A DNA stretch of 13,011 nucleotides from CAZGCA01 sp964524145 (GCA_964524145.1 CAZGCA010000116.1:1-13011); one strand, 5' to 3'. Shown: positions 5,869-12,487, numbered from the stretch's first letter. Program-made: numbers and translations. Notes: generated by a model from the letters alone, not told the origin.

Positions 5869-7440
5869 GTGACGAAATCGTTTTCATATAGTGTAAACGG
5901 AACAGGTGTGCTGGGCAGAAACGTTGGCATTCTCCTGTTGGCCTGTGTTGCGATGACCAGCCCGTGCGGTGCAGCCACTCTGAGCCTCGGCCAACAGAGC
6001 GGCATGCCTGGTGATACTGACGTCTCCGTTCCTGTGTCACTCTGTTCCGCTCCGGGCGAGGAAGTAGCTGGGGCGCAGTTCGATATCGTGTTTGACGATA
6101 CCATATTGAGCTTGCCTGATGTTGTTGCCGGACCGGCTGCCTCGGACGCGGTCAAGTACGTCTATTCCAGCGAGTTCGAACCCGGCATGGTCCGGGTCAT
6201 AGTCATGGGGCTCAACCAGACCACGATCGCGGACGGCGTGGTAGCGCGAGCCCTGTTTACCGTCGCAGATGAAGCGCCTGTCGGCGCCCAGTACCTCTCC
6301 CTGACCCGGGTCTTGCTGTCCGATCCCTACGGTTTGGCAGTTCCCTCAGAGAGTGTTTCTGGAAGCGTCTACGTGGGACTTTATGATGCTGATACTGACA
6401 GCGACGGAGACGGTATTTCGGACGCGTCCGAGGGGGCCGGCGACGTGGACCGCGACAGTCTTCCCAACTACCTTGACCTCGACAGCGACGGGGACGGTTA
6501 CACGGACCGGGACGAAGTCCTCAACGGCGTCAGTGCGACGGATGAACAGGAAGTACCGCCGGATAACGACGCTGATTTCGTCTCCGACCTTACCGACGAC
6601 GACGATGACAACGACGATCTTGCTGATCTGGTGGAGACGTCTACGGGAGTTTTCGTCGACGGGGCGGATACGGGGACCGACCCGCTTGTTGCGGACACAG
6701 ACGGTGATGGGCTGATCGATGGCGATGAGGTCGATATATTTGGCTCTGACCCGACCAACCCGGACTCGGACAGCGACGGGCTGACCGACGGCGACGAAGT
6801 CACCATGTACGGAACCGACCCGAACAGCGTCGATACAGACGCGGACGGTTATACAGACCGGGACGAAGTCCTCAACGGCGTCAGTGCGACCGATAAGCAG
6901 GCAGTACCGCCGGACAATGACGGTGATTTCGTCTCCGACCTTGCCGACCAGGACGATGACAACGACGGTCTTGCCGATGTGGTCGAGACGTCTACGGGTG
7001 TGTTTGTCGACGCGACGGATACGGGGACCGACCCGTTCGTTGCGGATACAGATGGCGACGGTCTGACCGACGGCGATGAGGTCAACGTGTACACTACCGA
7101 TCCCACGGAAGTTGATACGGATGAGGATCAGCTTTCGGATGCTGACGAAATCAACGTTCATGGCACCAACCCGCTTGACCGTGATACGGACGGCGACGGC
7201 GCTTCGGACGGGGTCGAGATCAACGCCGGTACAGACCCGTTAGATGAAGACGACAAACCGCCCCCCGGGCTCGGCGACGTGAACGGTTCCGGGGGCACCG
7301 CTGACGCTGTGGACGTGCAACTGGTAATAAACGCTGCGCTTGGCTTGCCCGTCGAATACGACTGCGACCTGAACGAGGACGACCACGTCAACGCCATCGA
7401 TATCCAGCTTGTTGTCAACGCAGCGCTGGGGATCACCTGA
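5869..7440 (+). CDS. Cohesin, calcium-repeat stalk and dockerin adaptor protein
   Basis: About 523 residues from the GTG start. It has a signal peptide (to about residue 36) and a cohesin (about 37-170, AGAQFDIVFDDTIL and GLNQTTIADGVV). A long Asp-rich thrombospondin-type-3 region (about 173-460) contains a 117-residue tandem duplication, and a dockerin ends the protein (about 469-522, AVDVQLVINAALG and AIDIQLVVNAALG). No membrane anchor follows. A protein with both partners can be held by an anchored cohesin and in turn hold a client, or polymerise. The first dockerin loop (DVNGSGGTADAVD) is irregular compared with the second. The start is uncertain: GTG at 5869 has GGAAA seven bases upstream, while an in-frame TTG at 5818 has no ribosome site. 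It follows the second cohesin gene by 139 bases, so it is probably in the same operon. Confidence 0.85.
   Translation: MTKSFSYSVNGTGVLGRNVGILLLACVAMTSPCGAATLSLGQQSGMPGDTDVSVPVSLCSAPGEEVAGAQFDIVFDDTILSLPDVVAGPAASDAVKYVYSSEFEPGMVRVIVMGLNQTTIADGVVARALFTVADEAPVGAQYLSLTRVLLSDPYGLAVPSESVSGSVYVGLYDADTDSDGDGISDASEGAGDVDRDSLPNYLDLDSDGDGYTDRDEVLNGVSATDEQEVPPDNDADFVSDLTDDDDDNDDLADLVETSTGVFVDGADTGTDPLVADTDGDGLIDGDEVDIFGSDPTNPDSDSDGLTDGDEVTMYGTDPNSVDTDADGYTDRDEVLNGVSATDKQAVPPDNDGDFVSDLADQDDDNDGLADVVETSTGVFVDATDTGTDPFVADTDGDGLTDGDEVNVYTTDPTEVDTDEDQLSDADEINVHGTNPLDRDTDGDGASDGVEINAGTDPLDEDDKPPPGLGDVNGSGGTADAVDVQLVINAALGLPVEYDCDLNEDDHVNAIDIQLVVNAALGIT
6493..7194 (+). repeat. Tandem 351-bp (117-residue) duplication in the stalk
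   Basis: Bases 6493-6843 and 6844-7194 align without gaps at a 351-base offset. Both copies begin DGYTDRDEVLNGVSATD, contain ETSTGVFVD, and continue through DTDGDGL..GDEV loops. The first half is highly conserved in DNA and the second half has diverged, which points to one in-frame duplication followed by drift. It doubles the length of the calcium-binding stalk between cohesin and dockerin. Confidence 0.85.
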
Positions 7441-7480
7441 GATTCAGCCGCAGTTCCCACCACTCAGAGTTGCCGTCTTG

Positions 7481-7580
7481 TACACAGGCAATGCCCGGAA
7501 GAACTCTGTAAACCGGGTCCCCATGGCCGCCGGCCTGTCGAGGTCAGGTCTCCGGATCTCGCTGTTCCCGGAGCATCCCA
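7481..7580 (-). pseudogene. Fragment of a second sulfatase gene
   Basis: On the minus strand this 100-base stretch translates to GCSGNSEIRRPDLDRP, then AAMGTRFTEFFRALPVY, matching residues of the intact sulfatase just before and up to its active-site Cys57. At DNA level it aligns gaplessly with 1466-1565; I count 18 mismatches, with 30 identical bases in a row at 7551-7580. The residue aligned with Cys57 is Tyr, and the frame ends in a stop near 7443. Similarity stops abruptly on both sides, so no complete gene remains. It is in the same orientation as the intact sulfatase 6,015 bases away and occupies the otherwise gene-free interval 7441-7836. Confidence 0.8.
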
Positions 7581-7674
7581 TCGGCGGAAGACAGCCTCTC
7601 CATGCACGCTTACGCGGAACATATACAATCGGGCCGCATATCTGTTGAGCACTGGAAGGTCACTCATGGAGTGT

Positions 7675-7704
7675 TTGACAGGATCGGATGCTGTATGGTA
7701 CGCT
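7675..7704 (+). promoter_or_regulatory. Probable promoter of the ZU5-like surface protein
   Basis: TTGACA at 7675-7680 is followed after 18 bases by TACGCT (7699-7704), which is preceded by TG one base upstream (extended -10). The -10 match is weak but the -35 is perfect. It lies about 130 bases before the chosen start at 7837. Confidence 0.4.
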
Positions 7705-7836
7705 GGGAATAGTGGCAGTTGAATTGCTTGTAGCTTGAGAGGGTAGTGGAGCATGCGCGGGAGGACAATTCCAGAAGATGGGACGGGCAGATCTGTCTTG
7801 TGGGATGCTCCGACCGAGCGAAGGGAGGGTTCGGAG

Positions 7837-9258
7837 ATGAGAAACTCGCTGCTGATTGTCGTCGTTGTCGTTTGTTGTTTGGCCTTTGGGACTGCTGCCC
7901 ACGCGGACACGGCCTTTATTGATTTCGACAGCGGCGTCGGACCGCTGAACTATAAGGTCGGCGGCACGGGAATGCTTACAACCTCGAGCGATCGGGCCTA
8001 TTTTACAGGACAGAACACCACGGTCATCGGCCAGGGTGGCAGCCCCGTCTCCTGTGGCGGAACCAACACGGTCAAAATGACCATACAACCGTCCGCGGAC
8101 GCGGGCACCGGCGTCGGGATCATTCTTATTAACGCGAACGATACCGACGAGTACGTTACCGCGCTGGTGAGCTCCGACGGTATTGTTACGCTGATGGACT
8201 GGATCGGCAATTATCGGAACGTCCAGTTTGACCATCCCGCCGCGGGCAACAACTTCCTGACCGTGACCGACGACCGGTCCATGGACAGAACCACGCTAAA
8301 CATAAACGACTCGGCCACGCCGGCCCACACAGTGCAATTGGATGTCAGCCTCAACGGTGCATCGAGCGTCTATGTCGGTGTGGCGTCCAACGGTACGGGC
8401 GGGTTTGCTGATTTTACGGCGATAGGACCCAACGTGCCCGAATACCCTGTGCCCGACACGGACGGTGACGGGGTCTCTAACGACGACGAGACGGCAAACG
8501 GTACTGACCCAAATGATCCGGGCAACCTGACTGTATTCAACTCCACGGGAGCCGAGATTGCCGGGCTCGACGGCGCGACGCTCTCGATACCGCCGGGAAG
8601 CCTGCCCACATCGAGCTTGAACGTGGCGCTCAGCACCCCCGAGTCGGTGCCCGGCGGCAGCGTACCCGGCAGCAGGTACTCGAGCGGGGTTGCGAGAGAC
8701 TTGGCCCCCGACGGAACCAACTTTTCACCCGCGGTAACCGCCAGCGTTCCATACACCGACGCCGATATCGAGTATATCGACGAAGACACGCTTCAGGCCT
8801 TCTGGTTCGATGGCGCCAACTATTCCTCTTCGGGAATCAGCTCTGTATCGGTGGACACAGAGAACAACCGGGCCACGTTCGATACGACGCACTTCACCAT
8901 CTTCGTGCTGGCCGGCGACCCGCTCGACACCGACGGTGACAGCGTGCCCGACTTGACCGACCTGTTCCCGCGCAACCCGCGCGGCGCCACCGACTCGGAC
9001 AGCGACGGTATCGGCGACGAATGGGAGGACGAATGGTTTGGCAACAACAACGACAGCATCGAGCCGGGAGACCTCACAACGGCAAATGCCATCTCCGACT
9101 TCGACTCGGACGATTGCCCTGACAGTACGGAATTCCGCGGCGGGTCGGACCCGACAGATCCCCAAAGCCTTGTTCCCGTAGCGACTGCTCTGGGCCTCGT
9201 GGTCATCTCGATAGGGATAGCCGGCACCGCCCTCTACGCCCGCCGGAAGTCTTTGTAA
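7837..9258 (+). CDS. Anchored surface protein, calcium repeats and ZU5-like region
   Basis: A 473-residue protein. The signal peptide (MRNSLLIVVVVVCCLAFGTAAHA) ends at about residue 23. Residues 24-200 form a beta-rich, possibly lectin-like domain that I cannot assign firmly. A calcium-repeat loop follows (about 207-227, DTDGDGVSNDDE). Next is a ZU5-like region (about 230-355, with TLSIPPGSLP and a closing TTHFTIFVLAG), then more acidic loops (about 361-440). A C-terminal anchor, residues 447-473, ends in ARRKSL and resembles the hydrophobic-plus-basic sorting tails of bacterial CTERM-type proteins. The start at 7837 is supported by GGGAGGG seven bases upstream and by position directly before the signal peptide; an upstream in-frame ATG at 7753 would bury it. 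No cohesin or dockerin is present. The role is probably at the cell surface. Confidence 0.8.
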   Translation: MRNSLLIVVVVVCCLAFGTAAHADTAFIDFDSGVGPLNYKVGGTGMLTTSSDRAYFTGQNTTVIGQGGSPVSCGGTNTVKMTIQPSADAGTGVGIILINANDTDEYVTALVSSDGIVTLMDWIGNYRNVQFDHPAAGNNFLTVTDDRSMDRTTLNINDSATPAHTVQLDVSLNGASSVYVGVASNGTGGFADFTAIGPNVPEYPVPDTDGDGVSNDDETANGTDPNDPGNLTVFNSTGAEIAGLDGATLSIPPGSLPTSSLNVALSTPESVPGGSVPGSRYSSGVARDLAPDGTNFSPAVTASVPYTDADIEYIDEDTLQAFWFDGANYSSSGISSVSVDTENNRATFDTTHFTIFVLAGDPLDTDGDSVPDLTDLFPRNPRGATDSDSDGIGDEWEDEWFGNNNDSIEPGDLTTANAISDFDSDDCPDSTEFRGGSDPTDPQSLVPVATALGLVVISIGIAGTALYARRKSL

Positions 9259-9376
9259 CCGCGGAAGCGCACGCCGTCCACGACATCGAGTCACAACCCC
9301 GGCACGGCATTGCCAGCGGTGCGAGTAACGGTAACGACACTCGATCCTCTACCGGCATATATGGGAAGCAGGAGGG

Positions 9377-10381
9377 TTATGAGCCCGCCACCATGGCCTG
9401 CAACCGGTCAATCGGGACTAACCGGTCCAGGGGAAACATGGTCTTCATAGCCCAATTGGTCGTCTCGATACCGCTTTCCTCAACTGCAGCGAGGGGATTG
9501 AGCCCGGCCATCACGATTATCCCCGTGCGACCCTCCATGACGGGTACGTCAAGAACCGCCTGGTTGGGCCGACCGATGATGAGCGCCGCCCCAAGCCCCC
9601 GTCGCTCAAGCTCGGCGTTAATGCGTTCTACTTCGTTTATTGCCGCAGTCGGGATTTCACGAAAGCTCGCGCCGACGATCCCGTTACCTGTACGGGCGGC
9701 CCTGCGCACCTCCGTCATCTTACCGCGGATGAATATCTCGAGCGGGTCGATTGTGGTGCCGGTGTAGTTTATGATCTGTGTGAACCGGTGCGGACGACCT
9801 TCCCGCATTTCCAACAGGCTGCCAAATCTCGAGTGCTCGACTATGCCCGCCTTGAGCAGCACCCCGTTAACCGTGATGCTGCAGATGGTGCCGAACGCAC
9901 ACTTCCCGGACGGAACAGCGTACCCGCCAAGCCGCTCCCCCGATCGTGCAACGGCAACGTATTTGCCCATACCCAGACCTGCCGCAAAGACTTCGACCAT
10001 CTCCTCTGCAGCCTGCCGGACATCGGCTGTATCTACCAGCGAGATATTGAGAATGACATCTCCCGTGAGTCGCTCGAGATCGAACGTCATCCGGTAGGCA
10101 AGCGCATCTACCGTGGCAGCCATGAATCCCACTTTCTCGACGGTCATCGCTCCGTGCAACTCGTCTTCGCCGCGGGCCGTGATCTCGCGACCTCGCTTGC
10201 CGAGGCTGCGCGTCAATCCCTCCTGGTCCATAAGGCCAAGGTAGTAGCGAATCGTCCTCTGGCTCAGATCAATGCCCTGGGCATGGAGTTCTCGGGCAAT
10301 ACGCGTGCTTCCGACCGGTTTGCCCGCATCATCGAGCACTCTGAGGATGGTTACCACTCTGCGGCGTGTGCGCGGTTCCAT
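9377..10381 (-). CDS. nrpR: NrpR-type transcriptional repressor
   Basis: A 334-residue regulator. An N-terminal winged-helix domain (about 5-70, including RIARELHAQGIDLSQRTIRYYLGLM) precedes one NrpR effector domain (about 80-320). Visible landmarks in the effector domain are GMGKYVAVA, SGKCAFGTICSITVNGVLL, GRPNQAVLDVPV and GIIVMAGLNPLAAVEESGI. In methanogens NrpR represses nitrogen-assimilation genes and is released by 2-oxoglutarate; that is family knowledge, not shown here. A single effector domain suggests a homodimer, unlike the two-domain Methanococcus protein. The ATG at 10381 has AAGGAG about ten bases upstream. In-frame TTG and ATG codons eight and seven codons earlier lack a ribosome site and would place that Shine-Dalgarno inside the gene. 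It is divergent from the glutamate synthase-family gene, its likely target. Confidence 0.88.
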   Translation of the reverse strand: MEPRTRRRVVTILRVLDDAGKPVGSTRIARELHAQGIDLSQRTIRYYLGLMDQEGLTRSLGKRGREITARGEDELHGAMTVEKVGFMAATVDALAYRMTFDLERLTGDVILNISLVDTADVRQAAEEMVEVFAAGLGMGKYVAVARSGERLGGYAVPSGKCAFGTICSITVNGVLLKAGIVEHSRFGSLLEMREGRPHRFTQIINYTGTTIDPLEIFIRGKMTEVRRAARTGNGIVGASFREIPTAAINEVERINAELERRGLGAALIIGRPNQAVLDVPVMEGRTGIIVMAGLNPLAAVEESGIETTNWAMKTMFPLDRLVPIDRLQAMVAGS

Positions 10382-10417
10382 TCGGGGTATGCTCCTTTCC
10401 ATCAAGTAACGCTACGT

Positions 10418-10447
10418 ACAGTACCACATAACCCCGCTTCCTGTCAA
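10418..10447 (-). promoter_or_regulatory. Promoter of nrpR
   Basis: On the minus strand TTGACA (10447-10442) and TACTGT (10423-10418) are 18 bases apart, with TG one base before the -10. The start would be near 10411, leaving a leader of about 30 bases. A second, weaker possibility is TATAAA at 10462-10457 with TTGCCG 19 bases upstream, which would overlap the palindromes at 10463-10487. Confidence 0.55.
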
Positions 10448-10462
10448 AGAGATTGCTTTATA

Positions 10463-10487
10463 CGGCAACCTTGCCGATGTTCGGCAA
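10463..10487. promoter_or_regulatory. Candidate NrpR operator, overlapping palindromes
   Basis: Three half-sites alternate in direction: CGGCAA (10463-10468), TTGCCGA (10471-10477) and TCGGCAA (10481-10487). The last two form a perfect seven-base inverted repeat with a three-base spacer, and the first two a six-base inverted repeat with a two-base spacer. The site lies 16 bases upstream of the -35 of nrpR. Being an autoregulatory NrpR site is inference; the sequence is not the GGAA...TTCC operator known from Methanococcus. Confidence 0.5.
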
Positions 10488-10569
10488 TCGATAGGCAGTG
10501 TTTAATGATGCGGCTAAACGGTCATACCTGGCTCTGCTACAATAACTTACGTACCCTTGGCGATCCGCC

Positions 10570-10598
10570 TTGACAAACAACGGCCAATATGGTAAGAT
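10570..10598 (+). promoter_or_regulatory. Promoter of the glutamate synthase-family gene
   Basis: TTGACA (10570-10575) and TAAGAT (10593-10598) are separated by 17 bases. The start would fall near 10605, leaving a leader of about 118 bases. An alternative extended -10, TGCTACAAT at 10535-10543, has no good -35. Confidence 0.6.
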
Positions 10599-10622
10599 AG
10601 GCAATAGATAGCCGATATGGTA
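10583..10622 (+). promoter_or_regulatory. Candidate operator, paired direct repeats at the promoter
   Basis: GCCAATATGGTA (10583-10594) covers the promoter spacer and the start of the -10. GCCGATATGGTA (10611-10622) lies just after the predicted start. They differ at one base and are 28 bases apart. A further element between them, GGCAATAGATAG (10600-10611), matches GGCAATCGATAG at 10483-10494 at 11 of 12 bases, linking both ends of the intergenic region. Position over the -10 and start site suits a repressor. Confidence 0.5.
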
Positions 10623-10722
10623 GGTGTATCTGATGAGCAGAAAGAAGCGGTTGCGTTTAGCGTGGCGTCAGCGAGAGAGCGGATGCACGATCGGGCAACC
10701 GTGATGTTGAAGGAGAAAGAGC

Positions 10723-12339
10723 ATGAACCTACAACGACCCAACGCGAATGATGTGTCACAAACCGCGAACCGCTCACGGAACGTCGTTCCGGGTTCCGGG
10801 TTGTGTACACGGTGTATCGACGGGTGCCGTGGCAACTGCGAGGTATTCAAGTCATCGTTCCGTGGTCGGGAAGTCATTTATCCCGGCCCGTACGGCACAA
10901 TGACCGCCGGTGCCGACAAGAACTACCCCTTGGATTACTCGCACCTCAACATTCAAGGCTATGCCCTCGGCGCGGCAGGCCTGCCTGAAGGCGTGCCTGC
11001 TGATCCCGATCACACTGCGTTCTCGACGGTAAACACCGAGAGCGGGTTCGGTGCCGACCACAAGGTCAGGTTGAAGGCTCCCATATTCTCGGGAGCACTT
11101 GGTTCGACGGATGTAGCTCGCCGCAACTGGGACCAATTCGCTATCGGTGCTGCCATATCAGGCATATCGCTGGTCTGCGGCGAGAACGTATGCGGTATCG
11201 ATCCCGAGCTCGAGCTCGACAAGAACGGCAAGATAGTCGAATCGCCGGAGATGCGCCGTCGCGTCGATGTGTACAAGCGGTGGCGGGAAGATAACTACGG
11301 CGACATCCACATTCAGATGAACGTCGAGGATACCCGGTTCGGTGTGGCCGAATACGTCATCGAGAAACTCGGCGTCGAGACCATCGAGATGAAATGGGGC
11401 CAGGGCGCAAAATGTATCGGCGGCGAGATTAAAGTGGACTCGCTCGAGCGAGCGCTCGAACTCCAGAAACGCGGGTACATTGTGACGCCGGACCCGTCTC
11501 TGGAAGCCAACCAGGCCGCGTTCAAGGACGGCGCGCTCAAACAGTTCGAACGACATTCCCGGCTCGGGTTCGTTGACCAGGAAGAGTTTCTCAAGGAAGT
11601 CGAGCGGTTGCGCGGACTGGGTGCGAAACGTATCATGCTGAAGACCGGTGCCTATCCGATGCGGGAACTGGCCATGGCGCTCAAGTGGTCGTCGGACGCC
11701 AGAATCGATCTGTTGACGATAGACGGCGCTTCCGGAGGTACTGGGATGAGCCCGTGGCGGATGATGGAAGAATGGGGGGTGCCGACGTTCTACTTGCAGG
11801 CAATGACCTATGAGCTGTGCGAAAAGCTCGCCGCGAGGGGAACGTTCGTGCCCGACATCGCCATGGCAGGCGGATTCTCTGCCGAGGACCATATCTTCAA
11901 GGTTCTGGCGATGGGTGCGCCCTATGTCAAGGCAGTCTGCATGGGCCGCGCAATGATGATACCCGGCATGGTCGGGAGAAACATCGGGGTGTGGCTCAAC
12001 GGTAATAACGGTAATGGTGGAAATGGCGGCGGGTTGCCGAAAACCGTCTCCCAATTCGGCAACTCCGTGGAAGAGATTTTCGTCACCTATGAGACGCTCA
12101 AGGCGAAGTATGGCAAGCAGCTCGACGAGATACCTCTTGGCGCTATCGCCATGTACACGTTCGTGGACAAACTCACGGTCGGGCTGCAGCAACTGATGGC
12201 CGGCACACGCAATTTCCGTGTCTCGACGATCTCGCGCAACGATCTGATGGCGTTGACGCAAGATGCCGCGAAAGTCTCCGGCATCCCCTACATCATGGAC
12301 GCATACCGCGAAGAGGCTGAAGCCATTATCGCCAGCTGA
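10723..12339 (+). CDS. FMN-binding glutamate synthase family protein
   Basis: A 538-residue protein of the glutamate synthase FMN/2-oxoglutarate-binding family (the barrel domain of GltB, as in archaeal-type stand-alone enzymes). Such enzymes transfer reduced ammonia nitrogen to 2-oxoglutarate; related proteins also serve in methylamine-glutamate methyltransferases. Landmarks are NTESGFGADHKVRLKAPIF, IEMKWGQGAKCIGGEIK, GASGGTGMSPWR (Gly335 on) and IAMAGGFSAEDHIFKVLAMGA. The N-terminus carries a Cys quartet (Cys28, 31, 35, 39; CTRCIDGCRGNC) that could bind an iron-sulfur cluster. The usual C-x5-C-x4-C cluster motif of GltB after the barrel is not seen; only Cys406 is nearby. A Gly/Asn-rich loop occupies about 426-437. 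The ATG has AAGGAG seven bases upstream. No amidotransferase domain or small subunit is in view. Confidence 0.85.
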   Translation: MNLQRPNANDVSQTANRSRNVVPGSGLCTRCIDGCRGNCEVFKSSFRGREVIYPGPYGTMTAGADKNYPLDYSHLNIQGYALGAAGLPEGVPADPDHTAFSTVNTESGFGADHKVRLKAPIFSGALGSTDVARRNWDQFAIGAAISGISLVCGENVCGIDPELELDKNGKIVESPEMRRRVDVYKRWREDNYGDIHIQMNVEDTRFGVAEYVIEKLGVETIEMKWGQGAKCIGGEIKVDSLERALELQKRGYIVTPDPSLEANQAAFKDGALKQFERHSRLGFVDQEEFLKEVERLRGLGAKRIMLKTGAYPMRELAMALKWSSDARIDLLTIDGASGGTGMSPWRMMEEWGVPTFYLQAMTYELCEKLAARGTFVPDIAMAGGFSAEDHIFKVLAMGAPYVKAVCMGRAMMIPGMVGRNIGVWLNGNNGNGGNGGGLPKTVSQFGNSVEEIFVTYETLKAKYGKQLDEIPLGAIAMYTFVDKLTVGLQQLMAGTRNFRVSTISRNDLMALTQDAAKVSGIPYIMDAYREEAEAIIAS

Positions 12340-12390
12340 CATGCGGTACGTGTACCGGCGGCGCGGCCGAGACCGTACAGAACGGATTCA

Positions 12391-12418
12391 GAAGGGCAAC
12401 CGGCGACGGTTGCCCTTC
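12391..12418 (+). terminator. Terminator hairpin after the glutamate synthase gene
   Basis: GAAGGGCAACC (12391-12401) and GGTTGCCCTTC (12408-12418) form a perfect 11-base-pair stem with a six-base loop, followed by CATTATTG. The T run is short, so efficiency is uncertain. It separates this gene from the convergent one at the right edge. Confidence 0.6.
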
Positions 12419-12487
12419 CATTATTGTGTGGATGGCGGCGTGGACCGCACCAAAGCGGCCCGGGCACGAGAACAGTTGTCTGAGGGC

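Noticed and set aside
6346..7161. Minus-strand open frame of 271 codons with regular Val/Ile-rich repeats
   Set aside because: The repeats are the complement of the GAC/GAT-rich calcium repeats of the adaptor protein.
6400..7250. Regular repeats that might be taken for a CRISPR-like array
   Set aside because: The period follows coding repeats in one frame, the units vary as protein repeats do, and there are no unique spacers between identical repeats.
1950..7440. Calling the locus a cellulosome
   Set aside because: No glycoside hydrolase, carbohydrate-binding module or multi-cohesin scaffoldin is present.
9285..9345. ATCGAGT...ACTCGAT inverted repeat between the two convergent genes as a bidirectional terminator
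   Set aside because: Only seven base pairs enclosing a 47-base loop and no T run on either side; too weak to call.
10382..10405. TTG/ATG starts of nrpR at 10405 and 10402
   Set aside because: No ribosome site precedes them, whereas AAGGAG stands in front of the ATG at 10381.
9788..10573. Plus-strand open frame of 261 codons over nrpR
   Set aside because: Antisense to the NrpR coding frame and running through the nrpR promoter and palindromes; no ribosome site or recognisable motif.
10555..10575. Possible sigma54 promoter (TGGC...TTGA) before the glutamate synthase-family gene
   Set aside because: The spacing between the GG and GC elements is wrong and the -12 GC is missing; the TTGACA-N17-TAAGAT promoter explains the site better.
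11158..12342. Minus-strand open frame of 394 codons over the glutamate synthase-family gene
   Set aside because: Antisense to a well-supported gene; no recognisable domain.
12442..12461. GGACCGC...GCGGCCC hairpin as terminator of the right-edge gene
   Set aside because: It contains a mismatch and has no T run in the minus direction.
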